Assembly (NCBI RefSeq): GCF_042658365.1
Contig: NZ_JBHSQC010000005.1
Reading direction: 5' to 3' (one strand)
Source: Carnobacterium_A antarcticum
Lineage (GTDB): Bacteria > Bacillota > Bacilli > Lactobacillales > Carnobacteriaceae
Length of the DNA: 64,000 nucleotides
The notes beneath the pieces were generated by a model, which ran no database searches, was not told the origin of the DNA, and saw only the letters and a list, made by a program, of their open reading frames with translations. Position 1 is the stretch's first letter. Each line of letters starts with the position of its first letter. Made by a program: the position numbers and the translations under genes. Below are positions 1 to 8,877 of the stretch, piece by piece.

Positions 1-476
1 ATCGCTCATTATTCGCTGATTATTTTGCCTCTGCCTTGTCAGGTTTGATTGGCGGAGTGCCGACCACCACCTATGGCGAAAACATTGGTGTGATGGCTAT
101 TACCCGTGTTTATAGTGTTCGTGTGATTGCCGGAGCGGCTATTTTTTCAATCTGTATGGCTTTTGTAGGACCTTTAGCCGCGTTGATCTCTACCATCCCC
201 GGCAACGTTATTGGAGGAGTGACCTTCTTACTTTATGGAATGATCGGGACAAGCGGACTGCGTTTATTGGTCGAATCCAAAGTCGACTACAGCAAATCAA
301 AGAACTTGATTTTGACTTCTATCGTTTTTGTTGCTGGGTTAAGCGGATTAACCGTCAACTTTGCTGGTATCGAATTAAAAGGTATGATTCTGGCAAGTGT
401 GGTCGGAATTATTTTAAGTGTCGCCTTCTATTTATTCGATAAAGCTGGCTGGATGAACGAATCAGCTGAAGAATAA
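1..476 (+). CDS. Uracil permease, NCS2 family (3' part only)
   Basis: The gene enters from outside the window. The frame is open from base 3 and ends in TAA at 474-476, so only about the last 157 residues are present. They contain the NCS2 signature GGVPTTTYGENIGV and several hydrophobic segments, as in the C-terminal half of nucleobase:cation symporters of the UraA/PyrP type. Known members import uracil across the cytoplasmic membrane with protons. Uracil is the likeliest substrate from motif resemblance, but xanthine/uracil relatives cannot be excluded from a fragment. The TTG at 36 is not the real start, because the same frame continues upstream with typical family sequence. A strong hairpin follows. 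Confidence 0.85.
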   Translation, partial: RSLFADYFASALSGLIGGVPTTTYGENIGVMAITRVYSVRVIAGAAIFSICMAFVGPLAALISTIPGNVIGGVTFLLYGMIGTSGLRLLVESKVDYSKSKNLILTSIVFVAGLSGLTVNFAGIELKGMILASVVGIILSVAFYLFDKAGWMNESAEE

Positions 477-498
477 AAACTAACTTTCAATAAAAAGC

Positions 499-549
499 AA
501 AAAACAGACAGAAAACTTCTTCATTAAAGAAGCTTTCTGTCTGTTTTTG
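499..549. terminator. Bidirectional terminator between permease and NUDIX gene
   Basis: A long inverted repeat (ACAGACAG...CTGTCTGT, extended by CTTCTT/AAGAAG) is flanked by A-runs on the left and T-runs on the right. It can therefore terminate the plus-strand permease and the minus-strand NUDIX gene that converge here. Confidence 0.85.
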
Positions 550-551
550 CT

Positions 552-1121
552 TTAGTCCTTCTGCTTAAAAGTCTCTAGCTTCTCATTCAATTTTTGATAA
601 ACGACTCGCATCTCAGGCTCTGTGCAAGCTTTAACAGCTTCCGTTAAACTCATCCATTCAACTGCGCTATTTTCATCCGGTTTGATGGTTGTGTCCTCGT
701 TTTCATCGGCTTCAATCAAATAAGTTACATTTAAATGCAGATGTGTCGCAATCGGTTCGCCTTTTTTTAAGTGAGCCGGGACACCTAATATTTCAAGAGA
801 ATAAACGTCCCTCGATACTGGAGCAATAGCTGTTACCCCTGTTTCTTCTGCTGTTTCCTTTAGAGCCACTTGCAGCAGATCTGCATCACCGTCTGCATGC
901 CCGCCGACCCATGACCAAGACTGATAGATATTATGATAAGCCATCAATACCTTCGTTCGTGCACGGTTAACGACCCAAGCCGATGCCGTAAAGTGCGCAA
1001 ATTCATTTTCCCGTGTCAGCAGGTTATCGAATGTATCCATATAACGCAGCATGACTTCTTGCTCTTTAGCTTCTTGAATAGTATAAGGTATGTAATGGCT
1101 GATTTGTTCTTTTAAATTCAT
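552..1121 (-). CDS. NUDIX hydrolase
   Basis: About 189 residues. A NUDIX box is visible in GGHADGDADLLQ followed by ALKETAEETGV, giving the E-x-x-E-E metal-binding core. Such enzymes cleave nucleoside diphosphates linked to another group; this branch resembles IPP-isomerase-like or YfcD-like hydrolases of unknown substrate. I chose the ATG at 1121 because GGAG sits at the right distance upstream (AAGGAGAAGTAGACATG). A longer in-frame start at 1169 would add 16 residues without a ribosome site. The gene stands alone between two terminators. The substrate is not predictable. Confidence 0.85.
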   Translation of the reverse strand: MNLKEQISHYIPYTIQEAKEQEVMLRYMDTFDNLLTRENEFAHFTASAWVVNRARTKVLMAYHNIYQSWSWVGGHADGDADLLQVALKETAEETGVTAIAPVSRDVYSLEILGVPAHLKKGEPIATHLHLNVTYLIEADENEDTTIKPDENSAVEWMSLTEAVKACTEPEMRVVYQKLNEKLETFKQKD

Positions 1122-1295
1122 GTCTACTTCTCCTTCAACAAGTTCTTTACAGAAATTTGAACTATGCACTTAATCGTTTATCTTAATTTACTAAAGTTAG
1201 ATAAATTCTTTCCATTTAGTTGTTATTCTACCAAAACCTGTCCATAAATTCACCTTACCATCGAACACATAATTTCTGCTCTATTCTTAATGAAC

Positions 1296-1331
1296 AAAAA
1301 GGGCTATCTGAAAAGACATAGCCCTTTTTTA
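1296..1331 (-). terminator. Terminator after the BCCT transporter gene
   Basis: AAAAAGGGCTAT/ATAGCCCTTTTTT forms a strong stem with a short loop. Read on the minus strand it is followed by T-rich sequence, just after the transporter stop codon. Confidence 0.8.
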
Positions 1332-1346
1332 AAATCTGAATTTCCG

Positions 1347-2858
1347 TCATTTTTCTTCCCTTAACCACTTAAAGAAATTGATGGTCATTAAGATCACAAC
1401 GAATAAAAACGGAAATGAACCAAGCACCGCAATAGCTTGCAGAGATTCCAGCCCTCCTGCATAAAGCAAGATCGCAGCTATACTCGACATGATAATTCCC
1501 CATAAGAGCTTGACACGTGCATGCGGAGTCAGATTACCATTTGTACTAAACATGGCCAATACGTAAGTAGCAGAATCGGCTGAAGTAATAAAGAAAGTCG
1601 AAATCAGTAAAATAGCCAGTCCAGTGATTACTTTCCCAATACTTCCATAACTTTCCAGCATTGCAAACAGTCCTGTCTCTGTTCCTTTTTCCGTAATAAC
1701 TTGAATAAGATTGTTATCATTGAACAATTCTTGCCAAATTCCAGTCCCGCCAAACACAGAAAACCAAAGAAAGGTAAAGACTGTTGGAACAATAAGCACT
1801 CCTCCGACAAATTCCCGAATCGTTCTGCCTTTTGAAATTCGAGCAATAAAAGAAGAGACGTAAGGTGCCCATGAAATCCACCACGACCAGTAAAAGATGG
1901 TCCATTTGTCGATCCATTGTCTATTTTCGGAACTAAACGCTGCTAAACGAAAGCTCATTTCCGGTAGTTTTTGGAAATAATTCCCAACACTTTGCACGAA
2001 TAAATCTAGCAGATACGCCGTCGGACCAATAAGAAGAACTGCAAGCATCAAAAGAACAGCCAACACAATATTCAGATTGCTTAAAATTTTTACCCCTTTA
2101 TCTAATCCAGTTGTAGCACTGATAAGATAAAGAACTGTTACAGTTATGATAACGACCAACTGAATAGCAAATGTATTCGGTATCCAGCTGATTGAAAAAC
2201 TAAGGCCCCCTGCGATTTGCTGAGCCCCTAAACCTAAAGAAGTTGCTACTCCGAATACCGTGGCAATAATAGCGATCGTATCTACGATTGTACCGATAGT
2301 TCCTCTATACCTCTTTGCAAACAACGGTGTGACACTCTCACTAATAATAGCAGGCTTGTCTTTTCGGAAAGTCGTATAAGCAATGATAAGCCCAATTAGA
2401 GCGTATAAAGCCCAGGGTTGCAAGCCCCAATGAAAAAAAGTATAGGTCATGGATTCTCTAGCATTTGCTAACCTATCAGAAGATGGAATGGCTGGATCAT
2501 GCAAATGCATGACGGGTTCGGCTACTCCCCAGAAAACCAATCCAATCCCCATCCCTGCACTAAACAACATGGCTACCCAAGAAAAATAACTAAATTCCGG
2601 TTTGTCATCCTGACGGCCCAGTTTGATGTTGCCATATTTAGAAAACAGCAAGTATATCACCGCTATCAGAACCGCTGCCATTAACAGCACATAAAGCCAT
2701 CCAAAACCTTTCGAAATCCAATTTTGCAAAGTCTCTGCAACACGGCTCATAGAGTACTTTCCCAGCAAACTGCCAGGTATGGCACCCCAAATCGTAAAAA
2801 GCACACAAATAACGACGGATGATAGATAGGCTGTATAACTTTTTTTCCCACGTTTCAT
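1347..2858 (-). CDS. BCCT family transporter (glycine betaine/carnitine/choline type)
   Basis: 503 residues, the usual length for the family, with about twelve hydrophobic segments. Typical BCCT signatures are visible: FSAGMGIGLVFWGVAEP, the Trp-rich segment FYWSWWISWAPYVSSFIARIS, and TSADSATYVL near the end. Family members (OpuD, BetL, BetP) import quaternary-ammonium osmoprotectants with sodium during hyperosmotic or cold stress. The start at 2858 has AAGGAGACGAGAAC directly upstream. The gene is monocistronic. The family call is secure; the exact substrate is inferred and most likely glycine betaine. Confidence 0.9.
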   Translation of the reverse strand: MKRGKKSYTAYLSSVVICVLFTIWGAIPGSLLGKYSMSRVAETLQNWISKGFGWLYVLLMAAVLIAVIYLLFSKYGNIKLGRQDDKPEFSYFSWVAMLFSAGMGIGLVFWGVAEPVMHLHDPAIPSSDRLANARESMTYTFFHWGLQPWALYALIGLIIAYTTFRKDKPAIISESVTPLFAKRYRGTIGTIVDTIAIIATVFGVATSLGLGAQQIAGGLSFSISWIPNTFAIQLVVIITVTVLYLISATTGLDKGVKILSNLNIVLAVLLMLAVLLIGPTAYLLDLFVQSVGNYFQKLPEMSFRLAAFSSENRQWIDKWTIFYWSWWISWAPYVSSFIARISKGRTIREFVGGVLIVPTVFTFLWFSVFGGTGIWQELFNDNNLIQVITEKGTETGLFAMLESYGSIGKVITGLAILLISTFFITSADSATYVLAMFSTNGNLTPHARVKLLWGIIMSSIAAILLYAGGLESLQAIAVLGSFPFLFVVILMTINFFKWLREEK

Positions 2859-3032
2859 GTTCTCGTCTCCTTTCGTATAGTTTCTTCTTATTATACGGAG
2901 AGAAAGGCATTAGACCAAGTTAATTGTCTTTGGATTCTATCTAATCGACTTCCTTCTTCATTTATCATAAAATTGTAGCGAGGCAATACTATCATCATGC
3001 ATTTTAAAAATTCTTTAAATGGAGGGTTTCAA

Positions 3033-3401
3033 ATGAAAAATACGATAAATATTGGACTATACGTTGAAAATGTAGAAGAAAATGCTTCTTTTTGGAAACA
3101 GTACCTTAAAGCTAAAGAAATTGAGCGAATAGAACTGGGTAATTTCGTTGCTATTACGCTTGAAGTGTCGCCTTACTGTCACTTTCAATTATTAGATATC
3201 GACTTTATCAGAGAACAATCCCCTGAAGTTGCAGATAACAAACCGTCTATTTTGATTCATACTCCTATTTTCGCAGAAATCCATGATCAGCTGGAAAAAG
3301 ATCATTATTACACCGGCGAATATGTCTACCAAGGCGATTTTAGAACGTTCAACTTCAAAGACAATGCTGGCGATTATTATGCTGTACGAGAAATGAATTA
3401 A
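3033..3401 (+). CDS. VOC (glyoxalase/bleomycin-resistance fold) family protein
   Basis: 122 residues, starting IGLYVENVEENASFWKQYL, which is the first beta-alpha-beta module of a vicinal-oxygen-chelate domain. The protein is a single-domain VOC member; function across these ranges from antibiotic binding to glyoxalase-like chemistry and is not predictable here. The ATG at 3033 follows GGAGGGTTTCAA, so the in-frame ATG at 2997 is rejected. It is divergent from the BCCT gene and followed by a hairpin. Confidence 0.75.
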   Translation: MKNTINIGLYVENVEENASFWKQYLKAKEIERIELGNFVAITLEVSPYCHFQLLDIDFIREQSPEVADNKPSILIHTPIFAEIHDQLEKDHYYTGEYVYQGDFRTFNFKDNAGDYYAVREMN

Positions 3402-3425
3402 ACAGCATCCTTTCAAAAGAATAAG

Positions 3426-3466
3426 AATACCGCTTATGTTAACCAAAACATAAACGGTATTTTTTC
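3426..3466. terminator. Terminator after the VOC gene
   Basis: AATACCG..TTATGTT pairs with AACATAAACGGTATT, followed by T6. It lies between the convergent VOC and DUF488 genes and may serve both. Confidence 0.8.
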
Positions 3467-3489
3467 TGTTCTTATCAAAAATCGTATCC

Positions 3490-4050
3490 TTAATCAGCAG
3501 AAGATTCCATATCTTCTTGCTGCTTGGGGTAAATTAATTTTGAGCCTTCTCTTACGGCTTTTGCCCCGTACATTCCGATTTCATGCAGAATCGTTTTTTT
3601 CTCTGTCATGATATGATGAACCGACAGCCCTTTTAAAACTAACGTATTTGAAATAACCAATCGGTGACACCTCCATGGCACGCTTTCAGAACACATGTAG
3701 CATAAGCGTTCTTTATCTTCAATTGCCATCAATCCGCTTATCCCTTTTTCATACTCTTCAGTTAAACTATAGGCAGCATAATTTCGAAAAGAAGGATTGC
3801 GCCAGCCGTTGATCAATGATTCATCTATTTCCCGGTTCTTCTTTCTTCTGCCGCCTAATTCCGGCATATGAAGATAGCGAATACCCTGTTCCGGTATCCA
3901 CTTTTCCATATTTTCTTTATTAAATTGAGGCATATGTTTGCTGCCTGGATACGAACGAACATCAACCAGTGTCTCTATCTTGTAAGCCTTGAGCCAATCA
4001 GTAAACTCCTCACTGCTATGTGTTGAATGCCCAATGGTATAAATATCCAC
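3490..4050 (-). CDS. DUF488 domain protein
   Basis: 186 residues. It begins MDIYTIGHSTHSSEEF and contains VDVRSYPGSKHMPQFN and YMCSESVPWRCHR, the conserved blocks of DUF488, including a Cys-Ser-Glu and a Cys-His-Arg motif. The family is widespread, cytoplasmic and of unknown biochemical function. Translation starts at a GTG (4050) preceded by GGGGAGATAAAA. Family assignment is firm; function is unknown. Confidence 0.8.
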   Translation of the reverse strand: MDIYTIGHSTHSSEEFTDWLKAYKIETLVDVRSYPGSKHMPQFNKENMEKWIPEQGIRYLHMPELGGRRKKNREIDESLINGWRNPSFRNYAAYSLTEEYEKGISGLMAIEDKERLCYMCSESVPWRCHRLVISNTLVLKGLSVHHIMTEKKTILHEIGMYGAKAVREGSKLIYPKQQEDMESSAD

Positions 4051-4231
4051 TTTTATCTCCCCTTTCTTATCAGTTTCGAAATGCTTTACAGTCTGCTTTC
4101 TATTTTTACTTTTATTTTAATTTGTGTCAATATAAGAGACTGGCACATCTTATTCATGCCATCGAATAATCAAAAAAAAATAGAAGTGTGTGTGTGTTTC
4201 ATTTAAATTCAACCCTTAAGGAGGTTTTAAA

Positions 4232-4435
4232 ATGAAAAAGAATGATAGATCATTATATGCAGCGCTAACTGGAATAAGTGTCTTTCTTGTACAGCTTATT
4301 ATGGAACTATTTGTAAAAGATCTTATTTCTAATTCTTTTGTTTACGTTATAATCGATTCAATAGTACTTTTTGCAGTCATATATGGAGTTCATATTGTCC
4401 TAAAAAACAAAGACGGTAAAAAAAATAAATCCTGA
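4232..4435 (+). CDS. Small two-helix membrane protein, unknown function
   Basis: 67 residues with a basic N-terminus (MKKNDRS), two predicted membrane helices (about residues 9-28 and 35-57) and a Lys/Asn-rich cytoplasmic tail. A strong ribosome site (AAGGAGGTTTTAAA) supports translation. I do not recognise the family. It stands alone; a dispersed repeat element begins 41 bases after the stop codon. Confidence 0.6.
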   Translation: MKKNDRSLYAALTGISVFLVQLIMELFVKDLISNSFVYVIIDSIVLFAVIYGVHIVLKNKDGKKNKS

Positions 4436-4475
4436 ACCGGGATTTAATAAAGTAGTTTCTAACATTTTTGGTGTT

Positions 4476-4672
4476 GGTAAGCTAAATAAATGTATGCCTG
4501 TTCTATACCTTTGAAATTTTCGGAGGAATAGTGGCTGCTTGTAGCCATGAAGAGGATTCAATGCGAATTACGAAGCGTTTACGCTTCGTTTGAGGCTTGA
4601 AATCCTGGAGAGCCAAGAGGGCGGTCCCATGGCTTTCTACAAGCAAACACGTAAATTCAGGAGGAAATTTCA
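4476..4672. repeat. Dispersed structured repeat, copy A (long form)
   Basis: This noncoding stretch shares its left end (GGTAAGCTAAATAAATGTAT against GGTAAGTTAAATGAACGTAT) and its right end (GCTTTCTACAAGCAAACACG against GCTTTCTATAAGCAAACACG) with a second element at 44303-44413. This copy carries extra central sequence including the hairpin CGAAGCGTTTACGCTTCG. GCTTGTAGCCATG can pair with CATGGCTTTCTACAAGC. It sits between a small membrane-protein gene and the Ldh-family gene. A small mobile repeat or a conserved RNA are both possible. Confidence 0.6.
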
Positions 4673-4694
4673 CTCCCTAAAAGTATCAAACATT

Positions 4695-5774
4695 CTAGCC
4701 ATTTAAATCTGGCTTTTCTGCAAAAGCATTTAATCCATTGTACCTATCTGTATGAACGATATCGCTTGCTAAATAGTCATAAATGCTTTTCTCAATTGGT
4801 ATTCCTTCTTTAAGAAATCCTTTTTCACGCAATTGACCTCTCTCGCCTGGCACGTATACTTGATCGAACCCTTTTGCTGGACGGATTTGGTGCAACTCAT
4901 CAATCGTTTCTTCAATATCATCTTTAAAACTATCTAAGTTGGTAAAACGCTTAGGATCAATCAAAATATAGAGTTGCCCTAAGTTTCTTCCTTCTGTCAT
5001 ATTTGCGTACATGGAAGAAACGTGCTTGCCAAATGGTAAACCTAGCAGCATTCCTGAAAGGATATCCACCATCATCATCAACCCGTATCCTTTAGGGCCA
5101 GCTATCGGCAACAAGCCCGCCACGTCGTGAGGGTTTGTGGTCGGCACACCTTCATCATTTACTGCCCAAGTGTCGGGAATATCTTTATTTTTTGAGCGGG
5201 CATCCAATACCTTACCCCATGCTTGAACGGTTGTAGCCATGTCAAATAAAATCGGCTCGCCTGTTTTTCTAGGTACTCCATAAGCAATTGGATTCGTGCC
5301 ATAGTAAGTTTCGGCTCCTCCAAAAGGAACAACCATAGGATCTGACTGGCACATTGCAATACAAATCAAGTCATTTTCTGCTGCTTTCTTTACATAATAA
5401 GAAAGAACCCCGCTGTGGCTCATTTTTGAGACACCTACAATGGCCACACCGCTTTCTTTCGCAAAAGGTATTGCTTCATCTATCGCTAAGTTGCAAATGT
5501 ACTGGCCTATTCCATTATCTCCATGAAAAATGGCTGAACTTGGACCAGTCTTTTCAAATTTAACTTGAGGATCTAAAGTGACTCCTCCTTTAGCTATTCT
5601 TTCTGCATAGTATTCAACACGCACAGCTCCATGAGAGTGAATCCCTCTAGAATCTGCGTAGACTAAGTGGTTAGCAACTTCTTCAGCCTGATCCGAATGC
5701 AAACCGGCTTTTTCTAGTTTTTTCTGGATTAAATCGTGTAATTTATCTGGCATTACTTTCACTACGTCTGTCAA
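4695..5774 (-). CDS. Ldh-family (malate/L-lactate/ureidoglycolate-type) oxidoreductase
   Basis: About 359 residues of the AllD/YiaK/ComC-type NAD(P)-dependent dehydrogenase family, unrelated to classical lactate dehydrogenase. Family blocks visible are LVYADSRGIHSHGAVRVEYY (catalytic His region), TYYGTNPIAYGVPR (cofactor-binding region) and GPKGYGLMMMVDILSGML. These enzymes interconvert 2-hydroxy and 2-oxo acids; the substrate here is unknown. I prefer the TTG at 5774 because AGGTGAG lies just upstream; GTG at 5783 overlaps that site and ATG at 5753 lacks one. The gene is divergent from a PTS permease across a spacer with a cre-like site, so joint catabolite control is possible. Confidence 0.8.
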   Translation of the reverse strand: MTDVVKVMPDKLHDLIQKKLEKAGLHSDQAEEVANHLVYADSRGIHSHGAVRVEYYAERIAKGGVTLDPQVKFEKTGPSSAIFHGDNGIGQYICNLAIDEAIPFAKESGVAIVGVSKMSHSGVLSYYVKKAAENDLICIAMCQSDPMVVPFGGAETYYGTNPIAYGVPRKTGEPILFDMATTVQAWGKVLDARSKNKDIPDTWAVNDEGVPTTNPHDVAGLLPIAGPKGYGLMMMVDILSGMLLGLPFGKHVSSMYANMTEGRNLGQLYILIDPKRFTNLDSFKDDIEETIDELHQIRPAKGFDQVYVPGERGQLREKGFLKEGIPIEKSIYDYLASDIVHTDRYNGLNAFAEKPDLNG

Positions 5775-5907
5775 TATACTCACCTATTTCTTATTATTTT
5801 AAGTTACTGTCTATACTTGCACCAGAGGTACGTTTAGTTCTGTTGAAAAACTTATTTAGCTGTCTCTTCCGAAAAAAGAAGTAGACTATCTTTCTCTACC
5901 ACACCAG

Positions 5908-5921
5908 TGTAAGCGCATACT
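5908..5921 (+). promoter_or_regulatory. Candidate cre (CcpA) site
   Basis: TGTAAGCGCATACT matches the catabolite-responsive-element pattern TGWAANCGNTNWCA at most positions. It lies in the 368-base spacer between the divergent Ldh-family and PTS genes. CcpA would repress both when preferred sugars are present. I see no gene or antiterminator hairpin in the rest of this spacer. Confidence 0.5.
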
Positions 5922-6142
5922 GTTTTTATTGCATTAGATTAAACTAACAAATCTATTTATAAAATTGTGCAAATTAGATAACCACGTTTGTATGCTACGT
6001 TTTTTGAATGGCATCAATCCATAAGAATTGCCCAACTTCATTCGTTTATCAAAACCGTAAAAGTCAATTAGTGGAACGATTTGCAAAGATGTGAGAATAT
6101 ACGTTTAATGAAAACATACTAGAATAAAGGGGCTTAAAAGTT

Positions 6143-8092
6143 ATGAAAGATATATATAACCTCAGTGTCTACTCTCCAGCCAGCGGGCGGATAATAAAAC
6201 TGTCAGACGTGGACGACCCAGTATTTTCAAAAAAAATGATGGGAGACGGCTTTGCAATAGAGCCAATGGATGAAAAAATCGTTAGCCCAGCAGCTGGAAA
6301 GATTGCTTTTATCGCTCCAACTAAACATGCTATCGGTATTGAAACAAACGAAGGTTTAGCTATTGTCTTGCATCTGGGAATTGATACAGTAGATCTTAAC
6401 GGTACTCCTTTTGAGCTTTTTGTTAAAGAAGGCGATTCAGTTGCTGAGAACTCAAAGATTTGCTCCATGGATCTTAAAGCAATTGAATCGGCAGGAAAAA
6501 AGACGACCGTTATAACAGCCATTACAAATTTCTCGGAAAAAATAAAAGAAATGACGGTTGAATATGGCAATACATCTGCTGGTAATTTGGCTGCTTCTAT
6601 TGAGCTTCTACCTGGTAACAAAAAAAGCAAACAACACCAAACAGAAAATTACCAAAGTTTAGCTGAAAACATTATTCGTTATGTCGGCGGCGAAGAAAAT
6701 ATCGATAGTTTGATTCACTGCATCACACGTCTTCGTTTTTACTTAAAAGATGAATCAAAAACGAATGGCGATGCAATGCAAGATTTAAAAGGTGTCCTCG
6801 GAGTAGCAACAGCCGGCGGCCAGTATCAAGTTATTATCGGCCCGGCTGTTAACGATGTCTACGAGGCCGTTATGTCGCAACTGTCTTTTTCTGAAAACAA
6901 ACAAGATGCTGCCAGTCCTATTCCTGACAACTCAGAAGATAAAACCGTCTTAGAAAAAATAAAAAATGGTTCTAATCAATTATTAGGGACCATTACTGGT
7001 TCAATGACTCCAATCATCAGCATTCTTGCTGCTTCAGGTGTTATGAAAGGGTTATTGGCTTTATTAACAGGATTAAATGTTGTCTCTGAAGCGGGTAATT
7101 TTTATTTGCTGGTAAGCGCAATGGCTGATGCAGTCTTTTACTTCTTGCCTATTTTGATCGGCTTCAACGCTGCAATCAGATTAGGCGGCAATGCCATTTT
7201 AACAGCGGTCGTTGGCGGTGCCATTGCCTATCCTACCCTCCTCGAAGCTGCTGACAAGGGGCTGAATGTTTTATCGATTGGACCCGTTGATTTTCCATTT
7301 GTTTCTTATTCCTATTCTATTTTTCCAATGATATTAGCTGCCTGGTTGGTAAAGAAAATAGAAGCTTGGCTAAAAACATGGGTTCCTGCTTTTCTGCAAG
7401 CAATTATTAATCCAATCATTGTTATTGGATTAGTCACTTCAATCACATTTTTGATCACTGGACCGGTCATTACCTGGTTATCTTTTGCTTTGGCAAGCGG
7501 CCTTGAAACCTTTCTAAACTGGAACGCGCCTATTTTTGGAGCCATTATTGATGGTTTTTATCAAATACTCGTTATCTTTGGATTGCACTGGGGCATTATG
7601 CCGATATATATTAATGACTTTGCAACTTTAGGTTATAGCCACCTCTCAGCCATGGTAAGTGTTACAATCGTCGGCCAAGGCGGCGCAGCATTGGCTGTCG
7701 CTATGAAGACTAAAAAAGCAGAGCTGAAAGAAATAGGATACGCAGCAGCCATTTCCGCATTCTGTGGAATTACTGAACCAGCTATTTATGGTATAACACT
7801 GCGTTACCGACGTCCTTTCATCTGTGCCAGTATAGGCAGCGCGGTTGGCGGTTTTCTGGTCGGTTTATTAGATGTTAATATGTGGAGCATTATCGGGTCG
7901 ATCATTGGTCTGCCATCCTATATCGATCCTAAATTAGGGATTACCTCTAACTTTTGGTTTGCAGTTCTTGCAACGGCGATTACATTGATTGTTTCCTTTA
8001 CACTCACTTATTTCTGGGGGTACAACGATTCCATGCAAATGAGAGAAAAACGTGAAAAACCAAAAAATCCAGCAAAAATGCAGCAATTTTAG
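6143..8092 (+). CDS. PTS permease of the glucose/beta-glucoside superfamily, domain order EIIA-EIIB-EIIC
   Basis: 649 residues. An N-terminal EIIA-Glc-type domain (about 5-140) carries the phosphorylatable His77 in AIVLHLGIDTV and the supporting His62. It is followed by an EIIB domain (about 168-245) with the phospho-Cys193 in IHCITRLRFYL, then a hydrophobic EIIC domain (about 270-630) with FCGITEPAIYG. The protein would take up and phosphorylate a sugar using HPr~P. The closest familiar proteins (BglP-like) are ordered B-C-A, so an N-terminal EIIA is unusual. Substrate is unknown; a beta-glucoside or sucrose-type sugar is an inference. No phospho-glycosidase or antiterminator gene is adjacent. 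Confidence 0.85.
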   Translation: MKDIYNLSVYSPASGRIIKLSDVDDPVFSKKMMGDGFAIEPMDEKIVSPAAGKIAFIAPTKHAIGIETNEGLAIVLHLGIDTVDLNGTPFELFVKEGDSVAENSKICSMDLKAIESAGKKTTVITAITNFSEKIKEMTVEYGNTSAGNLAASIELLPGNKKSKQHQTENYQSLAENIIRYVGGEENIDSLIHCITRLRFYLKDESKTNGDAMQDLKGVLGVATAGGQYQVIIGPAVNDVYEAVMSQLSFSENKQDAASPIPDNSEDKTVLEKIKNGSNQLLGTITGSMTPIISILAASGVMKGLLALLTGLNVVSEAGNFYLLVSAMADAVFYFLPILIGFNAAIRLGGNAILTAVVGGAIAYPTLLEAADKGLNVLSIGPVDFPFVSYSYSIFPMILAAWLVKKIEAWLKTWVPAFLQAIINPIIVIGLVTSITFLITGPVITWLSFALASGLETFLNWNAPIFGAIIDGFYQILVIFGLHWGIMPIYINDFATLGYSHLSAMVSVTIVGQGGAALAVAMKTKKAELKEIGYAAAISAFCGITEPAIYGITLRYRRPFICASIGSAVGGFLVGLLDVNMWSIIGSIIGLPSYIDPKLGITSNFWFAVLATAITLIVSFTLTYFWGYNDSMQMREKREKPKNPAKMQQF

Positions 8093-8194
8093 TTTTTTAG
8101 TGAAAAGAAACCAGATCACTTCCTAATGGATGCCAATTATTAACTAGTAAACGCATTAATGTATTTCTTTCCTACATTAAAAATAAATATTAGT

Positions 8195-8250
8195 GGACAG
8201 CACTCCAAAAAATCAGAATAGTTCTGTTTTCTTGGGGTGCTGTCCATATG
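8195..8250. terminator. Hairpin terminator after the PTS gene
   Basis: GGACAGCACTCCAA pairs with TTGGGGTGCTGTCC around an A/T-rich loop. It lies between the convergent PTS and cupin genes. The T-run is weak, so efficiency is uncertain. Confidence 0.6.
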
Positions 8251-8272
8251 AAAAGGTAACGTTATGTTTAGC

Positions 8273-8653
8273 TTAATCATTGTTATGCGGAATGAAACCA
8301 AGTGGTGTCGGTCCCGCAATTCCTAACATAATGAAATCTTCATCAGAATTATTCGCCATACCATGCTTTTCACCTGCACGGGCAACTATAACGTCCCCTG
8401 CTTTGATTTGAACTATTTCGCCGCATTCAGGATAATAATCGGCCGTTCCTTCAATGACGATCCAAATATCGTCAGCCTGCTCATGTGAGTGGGTCGGCAA
8501 TGTCTGGCCTGGATACATGCACCATACAGCTCCTACGCTATTAGGTGTTTCATAGAAAATATGTTTTGTCGCTTCTTCTCTAAATTCTTGAATATCGGGC
8601 TAATGGAAAATACGGTTTTTTAAATCCTCTCTTGCTAATTTTGTTAAGTTCAT
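8273..8653 (-). pseudogene. Cupin-domain protein gene interrupted by an in-frame amber codon
   Basis: Read from ATG at 8653, which has a good ribosome site (GAGGAGGAAATACA), the frame encodes 17 residues (MNLTKLAREDLKNRIFH). It then meets TAG at 8600-8602 and continues in the same frame to TAA at 8273. The downstream part holds a cupin motif (PTHSHEQADDIWIVIEGTADY, then AGDVIVARAGEKHGMANNSDE). Without the stop the product would be a normal 126-residue single cupin. A TGG-to-TAG change would explain it. An internal ATG at 8518 could make an 81-residue product but lacks a ribosome site. The alternatives are a recent nonsense mutation or a sequencing error. Confidence 0.75.
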
Positions 8654-8765
8654 TGTATTTCCTCCTCATTTTCTATCTTTGATTTTATTGTGCATGTGTT
8701 GCTCATTAATTCACATGTTAATATTGATAAATTCATGATTGTTAGTTGTGTAACACAAAACCGTA

Positions 8766-8789
8766 CTATTTAGACTGTTTTCTAAATAG
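8766..8789 (-). terminator. Possible weak terminator after the dehydrogenase gene
   Basis: CTATTTAGA pairs with TCTAAATAG around a 6-base loop, about 90 bases after the stop of the minus-strand dehydrogenase. The stem is AT-rich and the T-run is short, so the call is tentative. Confidence 0.3.
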
Positions 8790-8877
8790 CACAAGTTTTT
8801 ATGTTGATCAATCAGCTTTACAAATGTACGCTGATGGTTGAAACAAATCACGATTTTGGACGAAAGCCTGGGTACGA

